Source: an uncultured Bacteroidales bacterium (GTDB lineage Bacteria; Bacteroidota; Bacteroidia; Bacteroidales; Paludibacteraceae). From it: a stretch of DNA of 16,723 nt. Below the pieces are notes generated by a model, which did no database searches, was not told where the DNA came from, and was given only the letters and a program-made list of their open reading frames with translations. Shown here one piece after another: positions 1 through 6,714 of the stretch; the stretch's first letter is position 1; the number at the start of each line of letters is the position of its first letter. A program made the translations under genes and the position numbers. The stretch covers positions 1-16,723 of the forward strand of contig CAKZZM010000038.1 in the NCBI GenBank assembly GCA_937885465.1, written 5' to 3'.

Positions 1-33
1 CGGAAGACGAGGTAAAGAATTAGTAGGTATCAT
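1..33 (-). CDS. Partial reading frame at window edge (5' end only)
   Basis: An ATG at 33 opens a frame of 11 codons (MIPTNSLPRLP) that runs off the left edge without a stop. The frame is too short to identify a product. It is called because a well-formed Bacteroidetes promoter lies immediately upstream (80-83 and 52-59), which would give a leader of only about 15 nt. The gene lies beyond the terminator hairpin of the lipoprotein gene, so it starts its own transcription unit. The start codon is the first ATG after the promoter; a later start outside the window cannot be excluded. Confidence 0.45.
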   Translation of the reverse strand, partial: MIPTNSLPRLP

Positions 34-51
34 AATCGTAGATTTTTGCTG

Positions 52-83
52 CAAATTTACATATTTTTTTTAACACACACAAA
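52..83 (-). promoter_or_regulatory. Bacteroidetes-type promoter for the edge gene
   Basis: On the minus strand TTTG (plus 83-80) is followed after exactly 20 nt by TAAATTTG (plus 59-52), a full match to the Bacteroidetes -33 TTTG and -7 TAnnTTTG consensus with usual spacing. The spacer contains a TG run and an A8 tract. Transcription would begin near 45-48, just before the ATG at 33. It is the best-matching promoter seen in the window. Confidence 0.75.
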
Positions 84-125
84 TAGAATAATAAACTACG
101 CTACTTGCAGTTGGAATTTTATAAA

Positions 126-154
126 ATAGAGACGCTCGAAAAGAGCGTCTCTAT
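126..154 (-). terminator. Hairpin terminator after the lipoprotein gene (copy of dispersed palindrome)
   Basis: A perfect 12-bp stem (126-137 with 143-154) encloses the 5-nt loop 138-142. On the minus strand it is followed by TTTTAT, giving a short U-run, and it starts 55 bp after the lipoprotein stop, so it fits an intrinsic terminator. Its core arms, AGAGACGCT and AGCGTCTCT, are identical to those of two palindromes at 6656-6680 and 6715-6739, so it is also a member of a dispersed repeat family. Confidence 0.65.
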
Positions 155-208
155 GCATATAGGATTTATACTTTAAACAAAAGTAAGAACTCTGCTTTTT
201 GTCAGAAA

Positions 209-1051
209 TTACTTCTTCTTGAGTTGGAAATGAAACTTCGGAGCCTTTGCCGGCACAGCACTCTGATCTGTAGAAAAGTAATCAAGGATCTCAGATACAT
301 CACCGACCATCACAGCATGCTCAAGGAAATGCCCATATTCAGAATCACTGACGTTCTCAAAATAAGAGAAAGTGACAGTACCGGTCTTCTTCTCTGCACC
401 ATCCGTCTCAACATATTGCTCTTCAACAACAAATTCATCCGACTCCTTGAGTCCGGCAAGGAACTTGGTATAGTCAGCATGAGTACTCTTATACATTGCT
501 GCATACTCGTCATACTGGTCTTGATTAATAACGTCTGCTTTAAGATAAGCATCTAATGTGGCAAGCATAGCATCACGGTATGTGTCAATTAAGCTACCGT
601 CCATATAGTACTTTTCCTCATCTCCTATACTGACAATTGCCATCCATACTGCGGGTTTGGAAATCTCACCTGCCAAATACTTTTCCCAAGTTTTGTAGGT
701 GTCTAATGCATCTTTTGCAGAAGTGAGAGCATGACCACCTTCAATCCCTTTCATTTCTTCAGTATCGTCGAAATATACATACATATACTCTTTGCCGACT
801 AAATCCTTTTCATCCGTTGCCGCAGCAATTTCAGCAGGATACATCCACACTTCTACATCATCATCCGAACGACTGGCAAACTTCAAGTCCGCAAGTTTCT
901 TGCCGGCATCTTCTTTAGATAGATCTTTGATAGAACGGACGATAGCGGGAAGAGATGTCTTCTCCGATTTACCGGGAGTGTTACTGCTTTCGCAAGATGC
1001 GAAAGTCAAACCGAGCAGCAACGTAGCTGCTAAATAAAAATAACGTTTCAT
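209..1051 (-). CDS. Predicted lipoprotein of unknown function
   Basis: A 280-residue protein with a lipoprotein signal peptide: a short basic start (MKR), a hydrophobic core at residues 5-18 and a lipobox ending FASC, with Cys20 as the predicted lipidation site. The residues after Cys20 (ESSNTPG) do not form the acidic export signal described for surface lipoproteins of some Bacteroidetes, so a periplasmic face is possible. The mature part is acidic, rich in Asp, Glu, Lys and Tyr, has no transmembrane segment, and ends LKKK. No family was recognised. The gene follows glyS after 59 bp with no strong promoter visible in the A/T-rich gap, so it may be read from upstream. A hairpin terminator follows. 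The ATG at 1051 is chosen because the signal peptide begins there directly. Confidence 0.85.
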   Translation of the reverse strand: MKRYFYLAATLLLGLTFASCESSNTPGKSEKTSLPAIVRSIKDLSKEDAGKKLADLKFASRSDDDVEVWMYPAEIAAATDEKDLVGKEYMYVYFDDTEEMKGIEGGHALTSAKDALDTYKTWEKYLAGEISKPAVWMAIVSIGDEEKYYMDGSLIDTYRDAMLATLDAYLKADVINQDQYDEYAAMYKSTHADYTKFLAGLKESDEFVVEEQYVETDGAEKKTGTVTFSYFENVSDSEYGHFLEHAVMVGDVSEILDYFSTDQSAVPAKAPKFHFQLKKK

Positions 1052-1110
1052 AATTAAAAAAATTGGTTGGTTATTGTTGTTAGTTAAAGTAATGAGTTTT
1101 TAGTCGTAAA

Positions 1111-2658
1111 TCATTTTGCCAATGATTGCAGCAACGACTTCATATCCACTGCCTCACCAATCATTCGTCGCAGGTCGGCAATAGGCACGCGGTCTTGCGC
1201 CATAGTATCGCGGTAACGCACTGTAACACAGTTGTCATTCAAAGTGTCGTGGTCAACGGTGATGCAGAACGGGGTGCCGATAGCGTCCTGACGGCGGTAG
1301 CGTTTGCCGATAGAGTCTTTCTCGTCGTATGCGGTGTGGAAATCGAACTTCAGGTCGTCCATTATCTCACGCGCTTTCTCCGGCAGTCCGTCCTTGCGGA
1401 CAAGCGGCATCACACAAGCCTTGACAGGTGCGAGGACAGGCGGCAGAGAGAGTACCACGCGGCTGTCACCGCCCTCAAGCTGCTCTTCCTTATATGCGGA
1501 ACACATCACACTGAGGAACATACGGTCAACGCCGATAGAAGTCTCAATGACGTAAGGAGTGTAGCTCTGATTGAGCTCGGGGTCGAAGTACTCAATCTTC
1601 TTGCCCGAATACTTGGCATGCTGCGAGAGGTCGAAGTTGGTACGGCTGTGGATACCCTCCACCTCCTTGAAGCCGAACGGCATGAGGAACTCAATGTCTG
1701 TAGCGGCATTAGCGTAGTGCGCCAACTTCTCATGGTCGTGGAAACGGTATTTCTCATCTCCCAGACCGAGAGCCTTGTGCCAACGCAGGCGGAACTGCTT
1801 CCAGTGTTCGAACCACTCAAGCTCCGTACCGGGCTTGATGAAGAACTGCATCTCCATCTGCTCGAACTCACGCATACGGAACACGAACTGCCGTGCCACA
1901 ATCTCGTTACGGAAAGCCTTACCTATCTGCGCTATGCCGAACGGAATCTTCATACGACCGGTCTTTTGGACATTAAGGTAGTTAACAAAGATACCTTGCG
2001 CCGTCTCCGGACGAAGGTAAATCTTCATCGCCCCGTCTGCCGTAGAACCCATTTCGGTGGAGAACATGAGGTTGAACTGACGCACATCCGTCCAGTTGCG
2101 GGTACCGCTGATAGGACAGACAATCTCCTCATCAAGGATAATCTGCTTCAGTTCGTCAAGGTCCATGGCGTTCATCGCCTTAGAGTAACGCTCATGCAGT
2201 GCGTTCCATTTCTCTTGATGCTCAACAACGCGAGGATTGGTCCGGCGGAACATCGCTTCGTCAAAACTGTCGCCAAAACGCTTGCGGGCTTTCTCCACCT
2301 CTTTGTTTATCTTTTCCTCTATCTTGCCGAGCTGATCCTCGATAAGCACGTCGGCACGATAGCGTTTCTTCGAGTCGCGGTTGTCTATAAGCGGATCATT
2401 GAATGCATCAACGTGCCCCGACGCTTTCCATGTCGTCGGATGCATAAAGATAGCCGCATCGATACCTACCACGTTCTCATGCAACAAAGTCATTGCCTCC
2501 CACCAATAACGCTTGATATTATTCTTCATCTCCACGCCGTTCTGACCATAGTCATATACGGCACCGAGACCGTCATATATCTCCGACGAAGGGAACACAA
2601 AACCATACTCTTTGCAATGAGCCACAATCTTCTTAAAAGTTTCTTCCTGAGTTGCCAC
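1111..2658 (-). CDS. glyS: Glycyl-tRNA synthetase, dimeric eukaryote/archaea-like type
   Basis: A 515-residue class II aminoacyl-tRNA synthetase that charges tRNA-Gly with glycine in the cytoplasm, using ATP. Visible signatures are RPETAQGIF (about 216-224, substrate pocket), motif 2 FRNE at 249-252 followed by FRMREFEQMEM (260-270), and motif 3 GVDR (376-379). The C-terminal anticodon-binding domain runs from about 404, with the YDEKDSIGKRYRRQD segment typical of this family. The length fits the single-chain alpha2 enzyme and not the alpha2beta2 GlyQ/GlyS type; the symbol glyS is used loosely, as many Bacteroidetes annotations do. The start is GTG at 2658: an in-frame TAA lies two codons upstream, and the next Met is residue 44, inside the conserved catalytic domain. 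It lies 59 bp after the pseudouridine synthase gene. Confidence 0.96.
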   Translation of the reverse strand: MATQEETFKKIVAHCKEYGFVFPSSEIYDGLGAVYDYGQNGVEMKNNIKRYWWEAMTLLHENVVGIDAAIFMHPTTWKASGHVDAFNDPLIDNRDSKKRYRADVLIEDQLGKIEEKINKEVEKARKRFGDSFDEAMFRRTNPRVVEHQEKWNALHERYSKAMNAMDLDELKQIILDEEIVCPISGTRNWTDVRQFNLMFSTEMGSTADGAMKIYLRPETAQGIFVNYLNVQKTGRMKIPFGIAQIGKAFRNEIVARQFVFRMREFEQMEMQFFIKPGTELEWFEHWKQFRLRWHKALGLGDEKYRFHDHEKLAHYANAATDIEFLMPFGFKEVEGIHSRTNFDLSQHAKYSGKKIEYFDPELNQSYTPYVIETSIGVDRMFLSVMCSAYKEEQLEGGDSRVVLSLPPVLAPVKACVMPLVRKDGLPEKAREIMDDLKFDFHTAYDEKDSIGKRYRRQDAIGTPFCITVDHDTLNDNCVTVRYRDTMAQDRVPIADLRRMIGEAVDMKSLLQSLAK

Positions 2659-2717
2659 GGTTTAATGAATTTTATAATTTAGGATACGGGAAATACCGAT
2701 TTAGTTTAAGGGTACTT

Positions 2718-3875
2718 CTAAAAATTCCCCATTAAGAGGAAGTTGACCTCTTGCTGAGTGAGGAATCGATACTTGCCTCGCGGCAAGTTTTTCTTGGTCA
2801 GTCCGGCAAAACTAACGCGGTCTAACTGCACCACCTTATACCCCACTTTTTCGAATATACGTCTAACGACGCGGTTCTGCCCCGAGTGTATCTGCAACCC
2901 TATATGGCGGCGGTCGTCGTCATGCGGGAACTCGAGCGCATCAGGTATAATAACCTCATCGTCTAACACGATGCCCGACATTATCTCCTGATAAGCCTCT
3001 TCCGTCAGGTCTTTATCGAGAGTGGCGGCATACACCTTCTTCTTCTCAAACTTCGGGTGCGTCAGTTTCGACGCGAGGTCGCCATCGTTAGTAAGCAACA
3101 GCACGCCGGTAGTGTTTCTGTCGAGCCTGCCTACAGGATAAACACGCTCGGAACAAGCGTCCTTCACTATGTCGATAACAGTATGCCGCTCCTGAGGGTC
3201 GTCAGTCGTGGTTACGGTGTTCTTCGGCTTGTTAAGAAGGATATACACCTTCTTCTCACGCCTTACCGGCTGGTTATGGAACATAACCTTATCCGTCGGC
3301 AACACCTTTGCACCAAGTTCGCTCACCACCTCACCATTGACTGTTATCACTCCTGCCATGATGAAATCGTCTGCCTCGCGACGCGAGCATATACCGGCAT
3401 TGGCAAGATACTTATTCAGACGAATAGGCTTCGTAGGATCTTCATATTTCTCCTCGTACTCAAATCTCTTCTTCTTCGAATAGAGATCGGGGTTATTAAA
3501 CTTTCGCTGCGGATGCTCACTTTGCAAATAATGCGGATGCTCACTTTGCGAATAATGCGGACGCTCGCTTTGCGAATATTGCCGATGTTCACCTTGCCTG
3601 TCAGTCTGCCTCATACCCTGCGAATAGACGGGGCGCTGAGCGCCACCGTTCTGCTCTACGCCGGTGAAACGCGGGCGAGCAGTGTTGCCGCCTACCGACC
3701 GGCGAAAACGCGGACGATGCTCTCGGTCGTCAGCGGATATACGAGCATCCTTATAACCTTCCGGCAGGCGAGATGTCTGCGAGCCGAAATCTCTGCGGGG
3801 ACGGAAACCTTCGCGACCTCCCTCTCCCCTTTCGCGATTACCATCACGGTAACCGCCTCTGTCATTGTAAGTCAC
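2718..3875 (-). CDS. rluB: RluB/RsuA-family 23S rRNA pseudouridine synthase with disordered N-terminus
   Basis: A 385-residue enzyme expected to isomerise a uridine to pseudouridine in large-subunit rRNA. Residues 1-145 are an Arg/Gly/Gln/Ser-rich, probably disordered tail. An S4 RNA-binding domain follows (about 150-197, IRLNKYLANAGICSRREAD). The catalytic domain carries the signature GRLDRNTTGVLLLTNDG (249-265), with Asp252 the predicted nucleophile, and a C-terminal RRIFEKVGYKV segment. The tail contains 8-residue repeats (SQSE-R/H-PHY type, residues 100-123) encoded by 24-bp direct repeats. The start is GTG at 3875: an upstream in-frame TAA lies eight codons before it with no ATG between. 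It sits 61 bp after rpmF, separated by a hairpin. RluB versus RluE or RsuA specificity cannot be settled from the sequence; RluB is preferred because rRNA enzymes with such tails are usual in Bacteroidetes. Confidence 0.88.
   Translation of the reverse strand: MTYNDRGGYRDGNRERGEGGREGFRPRRDFGSQTSRLPEGYKDARISADDREHRPRFRRSVGGNTARPRFTGVEQNGGAQRPVYSQGMRQTDRQGEHRQYSQSERPHYSQSEHPHYLQSEHPQRKFNNPDLYSKKKRFEYEEKYEDPTKPIRLNKYLANAGICSRREADDFIMAGVITVNGEVVSELGAKVLPTDKVMFHNQPVRREKKVYILLNKPKNTVTTTDDPQERHTVIDIVKDACSERVYPVGRLDRNTTGVLLLTNDGDLASKLTHPKFEKKKVYAATLDKDLTEEAYQEIMSGIVLDDEVIIPDALEFPHDDDRRHIGLQIHSGQNRVVRRIFEKVGYKVVQLDRVSFAGLTKKNLPRGKYRFLTQQEVNFLLMGNF
3510..3605. repeat. 24-bp tandem repeat inside the pseudouridine synthase gene
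   Basis: Three close copies (3510-3533, 3534-3557, 3558-3581) and one decayed copy (3582-3605) of a 24-bp unit beginning CGGATGCTCACTTTGC on the plus strand. The period is a multiple of three, so copy-number change adds or removes 8 residues (consensus SQSEHPHY) without a frameshift. The first two units differ at a single base, indicating recent duplication or slippage. The array lies in the disordered N-terminal tail, not in the catalytic part. Confidence 0.9.
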
Positions 3876-3879
3876 TTTA

Positions 3880-3929
3880 ATAATAGATATTAAAAATTAA
3901 AATAAGAGACGGCACAAAGATACCGCCTC
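3880..3929 (-). terminator. Intrinsic terminator after rpmF
   Basis: On the minus strand GAGGCGGTA (3929-3921) pairs with TGCCGTCTC (3914-3906) over 9 bp including two G-U pairs, with a 6-nt loop, and is followed by a T-rich run (TTATTTTAATTTTTAA). It begins 7 bp after the rpmF stop. It would end the DUF177-rpmF transcript, at least partly, ahead of the pseudouridine synthase gene. Confidence 0.6.
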
Positions 3930-3936
3930 ACATACA

Positions 3937-4122
3937 CTACGCTTCTGCAGCCTTTTCGATAGCAAGTTTACCACGATAATATCCGCATGCGCCACAAACA
4001 GTGTGATAAACGTATGTTGCGCCACAGTTAGGGCAGATAGCAAGCGTGGGCATCTTTGCCACGTCATGAGTACGACGCTTCGCAGTTCTGGTATGCGATT
4101 GTCTTCTTTTAGGATGTGCCAT
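3937..4122 (-). CDS. rpmF: 50S ribosomal protein L32
   Basis: A 61-residue basic protein of the large ribosomal subunit. It begins MAHPKRRQSHTRTAKRRTHD, the conserved rRNA-contacting N-terminus of L32, and carries four cysteines as C30-x2-C33 and C43-x2-C46, the zinc-binding form of the protein. It lies 42 bp downstream of the DUF177 gene, the arrangement found across most bacteria (yceD-rpmF), and has no promoter of its own that could be recognised, so it is probably translated from the DUF177 mRNA. A hairpin terminator follows directly. The ATG start gives the expected family length. Confidence 0.97.
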   Translation of the reverse strand: MAHPKRRQSHTRTAKRRTHDVAKMPTLAICPNCGATYVYHTVCGACGYYRGKLAIEKAAEA

Positions 4123-4134
4123 AATTATTTACGA

Positions 4135-4162
4135 TTTATTAATTTACTGTTTATTAATTTAC
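4135..4162. repeat. Short direct repeat in the DUF177-rpmF gap
   Basis: The 13-bp string TTTATTAATTTAC occurs at 4135-4147 and again at 4150-4162, a 15-bp period that fills most of the 42-bp spacer. The unit contains the palindromic core TTAATAA/TTATTAA. It lies in the translated-mRNA leader of rpmF. Function is unknown, and simple A/T-rich slippage is the default explanation. Confidence 0.7.
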
Positions 4163-4164
4163 CA

Positions 4165-4626
4165 TTACTCTTCCTCTGCTGTGCATAGGTGAGTGCGGAG
4201 AAGCTCCTCCATCTGAGGATTACACTCGCCTTCGGGGTGACGCCGCACAAGCGGGAGAGATGTCTCAATTATTTCATATATCAGCCAGCCGAGGTCGAAA
4301 ACGGCATTGCGCCTGTCTATCAACACTCTGTCCTCCCCATCCTCATCATGGTCTGCAAGCACAAGCAGCACCTCATCCTCTGCCTCCACGGGCAGCACGA
4401 CCTCGTCCAAACACCTCTCGCAGGTTACCGCAACAGACCCTGCACAACTGAGCTTGAGCAACACCTCGTCGCCATGACAACGCAACACAACTTTAACCTC
4501 CGCCTCTCCGCGCAATATCTCATCCTGCTCTAAACTGCCGAAAAAAGCATCATCAACGTGATAATGATACACCTTCTCACCTTCGGGCATTGCACCCAAA
4601 TCTATGAAAAAACGCTTATCTGCCAT
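4165..4626 (-). CDS. yceD: DUF177 (YceD-family) protein, 23S rRNA-associated
   Basis: A 153-residue acidic protein of the DUF177/YceD family, whose members are linked to 23S rRNA accumulation and large-subunit assembly and are almost always encoded next to rpmF. Visible family marks are a cysteine cluster (C61, then C69-x2-C72 in VTCERCLDEV) and the C-terminal E-x2-LPL-x4-H pattern (121-130) followed by C135. The start is set at the ATG at 4626 (MADKRFFIDL). A longer frame from a TTG at 4650 is possible on paper, but that codon lies inside the predicted -7 promoter box (4648-4655), so it would not be in the mRNA. The gene is transcribed from its own promoter and coupled to rpmF 42 bp downstream. 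Confidence 0.9.
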   Translation of the reverse strand: MADKRFFIDLGAMPEGEKVYHYHVDDAFFGSLEQDEILRGEAEVKVVLRCHGDEVLLKLSCAGSVAVTCERCLDEVVLPVEAEDEVLLVLADHDEDGEDRVLIDRRNAVFDLGWLIYEIIETSLPLVRRHPEGECNPQMEELLRTHLCTAEEE

Positions 4627-4647
4627 GATTTTACGCGAAACAGCCTG

Positions 4648-4679
4648 CAAAATTAATACTTTTTCCTAAAATGTGCAAG
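4648..4679 (-). promoter_or_regulatory. Promoter of the DUF177-rpmF unit
   Basis: On the minus strand CTTG (4679-4676, three of four matches to TTTG) precedes TAATTTTG (4655-4648, full match to TAnnTTTG) by exactly 20 nt. Predicted transcription start is near 4640, leaving a leader of roughly 15 nt before the ATG at 4626. This placement is what rules out the upstream TTG start of the DUF177 frame. The spacing equals that of the left-edge promoter at 52-83. Confidence 0.65.
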
Positions 4680-4742
4680 TTTTATTCAAAAAAAATTAAA
4701 AATATCGCAAAATAATCCACTCTGCCTACGTGCATCGCACTC

Positions 4743-6437
4743 TTACTCTATTACCAATTTTTTGAACTTAGCATGGCGTTTCTCGTCCTGCATAAGCAAG
4801 TTCATTTTGAATTGTCCGTCTCTTGCTCCTTCGGCTATACACTGCGCCTTGAAAGTTTCGAACGACTCATGCTGCAGACGGTGAGTAACGGGATCCTTCA
4901 CGCGGAACGACTCCCTCTTTGCCTTATACTCGATATTAACCTCACGCAGCACCTCATCTACCTTCTCGGTAAACTGTTCTGCCTGCTCTTTGGTCGTTGC
5001 CGGATTATCGAACTCGTAATAGAAATGATAAGCTGAGATACCGAGGTCAGCAAATCCGACGAAGAATCTCACCGGCATATTCAGTTCTTTTTCCGCCTGC
5101 CTTACAGCCTCAATAAACTGACGCTCGTGCAGTTTCTCACCGGTCATCGTTACTATGCCGTTAACCTTCTGAATCATGTGAACGGTCGGCGTGTTCTCAA
5201 ACGACGGTCCCACCTCTACCAGGTCGTTCATATTATAGCGATAAAGACCCGCGTAGGTTGTTACAAACGGGCAATAACGCTTGCCCTTTTGCAGTTCGTG
5301 CAGTTGCAGGAAACGAGGATTAGGACTCTCAACATCTTCCTCTGCTATAAATTCGTAATAATGGAAATGGGGGAAGAGAACGGTGTTATCGGTATCGTCG
5401 AGCACAAGTCCGAAGCGACATTCCGATGAGAAATAGCCAAACTCCTGATGAAGCATATCTTCAGGGAACGAATCCTTGAACTTATCCAAATAGACCTTCG
5501 TATTACCGCATTTCCAAGTGTTGAGGATCTGCAGGTTAGGCCAATAATGTTTCGGCAACACCGTCCCGTATTTCTCCTTCAACGCCCTCAGTTCGGCAGC
5601 CCTTTCAGGATTGGGTTTCAAGTACGGCCGTATAGCATCGCGTATCTCATTAGATATATTCAGTTCGGCATTGAGAGTACCTTTCTCAATATCCTCTACA
5701 TACTTATCGTAGAACTCGTTCACATTATTCTGCATCTCCACGATAGTAGAGGGGTTAGCTGTAACGATAAGAGTGATATTGCGCTCTATACCCATACGCA
5801 TAATAGCATAATAACGAGCTGTATAGTCGGTAATAGCGAACACATCGGCAGGCGAGGCATATAGTTTCTTGACGAACTTAGGACAGTCGCGCTGCGTAAC
5901 GCCGCTGACCGAGCCGAACATAGTGCCGTCCGGCGCATAACCTTCCACCACCTTACCTACTATCGACACAATCTTGCCCGTGAACACCTTCGGGCGGTTC
6001 TTGATAAAGTTGAAGAGCCACACCTTCGTCATCTTCCCGTACACGGAATTAAGATACACATCGGTGATAGGCACCCACTTAGGTTCTTTGGTAGTACCGC
6101 TCGTGGTGGCATACATAATAGGCTTACCGGGAAAGAGCACGCCCGACTCGCCGTTCTTATGACGCTCCACATACGGGCGCAACTCCTCATAGTCCTGAGC
6201 CGGCACATTCTTCTGATATAAGGCATATAACTCCTTATCATCCTTCGCCTCAAGTATCTGCGCAAAATGATGCTCCTTGCCATATACCGTGTCCTTGGCA
6301 TATTCGAGAATACCGCGAAGCGTGTTCTCGCTCGCCTTACGAGGGTTCTTACTTACTGACTTCAACTTCAAATATTGAATACCGCCTGCCATACCAAGCA
6401 GGAAATTGGGCACAAAGGCACTTACCTGTTTTTCCAT
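4743..6437 (-). CDS. GH3-family protein (ANL-type acyl adenylase/amido synthetase-like)
   Basis: A 564-residue cytoplasmic protein of the GH3 family. Plant members adenylate a carboxylic acid (auxin, jasmonate) and join it to an amino acid; the substrate of bacterial members is not established. Visible ANL-superfamily motifs are the nucleotide-binding loop YATTSGTTKEPKWVP (109-123), FGYFSSECR (333-341, equivalent to the second ATP motif) and LYRYNMNDLVEV (398-409, equivalent to the YRxGD segment, with Asn in place of Gly before the conserved Asp). The hinge follows at GEKLHE (433-438), with a small mobile C-terminal domain after it. The Asn substitution may be lineage-typical. There is no signal peptide. 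The gene stands alone between a repeat-rich leader and the DUF177 promoter. The ATG at 6437 begins the usual amphipathic N-terminus. The family is sure; the reaction is inferred only. Confidence 0.88.
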   Translation of the reverse strand: MEKQVSAFVPNFLLGMAGGIQYLKLKSVSKNPRKASENTLRGILEYAKDTVYGKEHHFAQILEAKDDKELYALYQKNVPAQDYEELRPYVERHKNGESGVLFPGKPIMYATTSGTTKEPKWVPITDVYLNSVYGKMTKVWLFNFIKNRPKVFTGKIVSIVGKVVEGYAPDGTMFGSVSGVTQRDCPKFVKKLYASPADVFAITDYTARYYAIMRMGIERNITLIVTANPSTIVEMQNNVNEFYDKYVEDIEKGTLNAELNISNEIRDAIRPYLKPNPERAAELRALKEKYGTVLPKHYWPNLQILNTWKCGNTKVYLDKFKDSFPEDMLHQEFGYFSSECRFGLVLDDTDNTVLFPHFHYYEFIAEEDVESPNPRFLQLHELQKGKRYCPFVTTYAGLYRYNMNDLVEVGPSFENTPTVHMIQKVNGIVTMTGEKLHERQFIEAVRQAEKELNMPVRFFVGFADLGISAYHFYYEFDNPATTKEQAEQFTEKVDEVLREVNIEYKAKRESFRVKDPVTHRLQHESFETFKAQCIAEGARDGQFKMNLLMQDEKRHAKFKKLVIE

Positions 6438-6438
6438 T

Positions 6439-6526
6439 ATTTAATTATTATTTAATTGTGATTTAATTGCCATTTAATTGCCATTTAATTGTGATTAAAT
6501 TGCCATTTAATTGTGATTGATTGCAG
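6439..6526. repeat. 11-bp tandem array upstream of the GH3 gene
   Basis: Seven consecutive 11-bp units (6439-6515), plus a decayed eighth to 6526, follow the pattern ATTTAATTGYS on the plus strand. The last two bases alternate between TG and CC types: the units end ATT, GTG, GCC, GCC, GTG, GCC, GTG, with one T-to-A change in unit six. The array ends 1 bp before the GH3 start codon. The period is close to one helical turn, so the AATT cores fall on one face of the DNA. Confidence 0.92.
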
Positions 6527-6538
6527 TGGCAAATTGTC

Positions 6539-6555
6539 GCGGAATAATATTCCGC
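6539..6555. repeat. 17-bp near-perfect palindrome in the GH3 leader
   Basis: GCGGAATA (6539-6546) and TATTCCGC (6548-6555) are exact inverted copies around a single central A. It lies just upstream of the 11-bp array. With only one central base it is better suited to a dimeric DNA-binding protein than to an RNA hairpin, though a cruciform or hairpin with opened centre is possible. No regulator is identified. Confidence 0.6.
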
Positions 6556-6586
6556 ATAATAAACATCGTTTTTACCATCTGTACTG

Positions 6587-6635
6587 AGAGACACCCTCCC
6601 GGGATGTCTCTACCGTTGAACGTTCTCAGACGTTC
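6587..6635. repeat. Composite two-palindrome repeat, copy A
   Basis: The first palindrome (6587-6611) has arms AGAGACA and TGTCTCT with inner CCC/GGG pairing and one bulged A; its middle differs from the GCT-type copies. After ACCGTT comes a second palindrome, GAACGT (6618-6623) and ACGTTC (6630-6635) around TCTCAG. Copy B repeats the ACCG-TTGAACGTTCTCAGACGTTC part exactly. The region has no coding potential. Confidence 0.85.
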
Positions 6636-6655
6636 CCCACTTTTATTTTTTTTTG

Positions 6656-6704
6656 AGAGACGCTAAAGAATAGCGTCTCTACCGTTGAACGTTCTCAGAC
6701 GTTC
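6656..6704. repeat. Composite two-palindrome repeat, copy B
   Basis: The first palindrome has a perfect 10-bp stem (AGAGACGCTA, 6656-6665, with TAGCGTCTCT, 6671-6680) and loop AAGAA. ACCGTT follows, then the second palindrome, GAACGT (6687-6692) and ACGTTC (6699-6704). It is the complete form of the unit. A run of nine T and a short T-rich stretch precede it at 6641-6654, so on the plus strand the T-run lies before the hairpin and on the minus strand it appears as A-run; neither direction gives a classic terminator. Confidence 0.9.
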
Positions 6705-6714
6705 TCTACTATTG

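Noticed and set aside
1052..1110. Promoter in the glyS-lipoprotein gap
   Set aside because: A TACTTTAA string resembles the -7 box but no TTTG is found at the right distance, so separate transcription of the lipoprotein gene is not supported.
1126..2682. Long plus-strand open frame (518 codons) opposite glyS
   Set aside because: It is exactly antisense to a fully conserved glycyl-tRNA synthetase, has no recognisable motif, and its composition (His, Leu, Val, Arg rich) is what antisense reading of this gene would give.
4627..4650. TTG start giving a 161-residue DUF177 protein
   Set aside because: The TTG falls inside the predicted -7 promoter box, and the extra residues MQAVSRKI are not part of the family; the ATG at 4626 is preferred.
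6521..6580. Promoter for the GH3 gene at CAATTTG (minus strand, near 6529-6535)
   Set aside because: The -7 position lacks the TA and no TTTG occurs at 19-21 nt upstream; the match is no better than chance in A/T-rich DNA.
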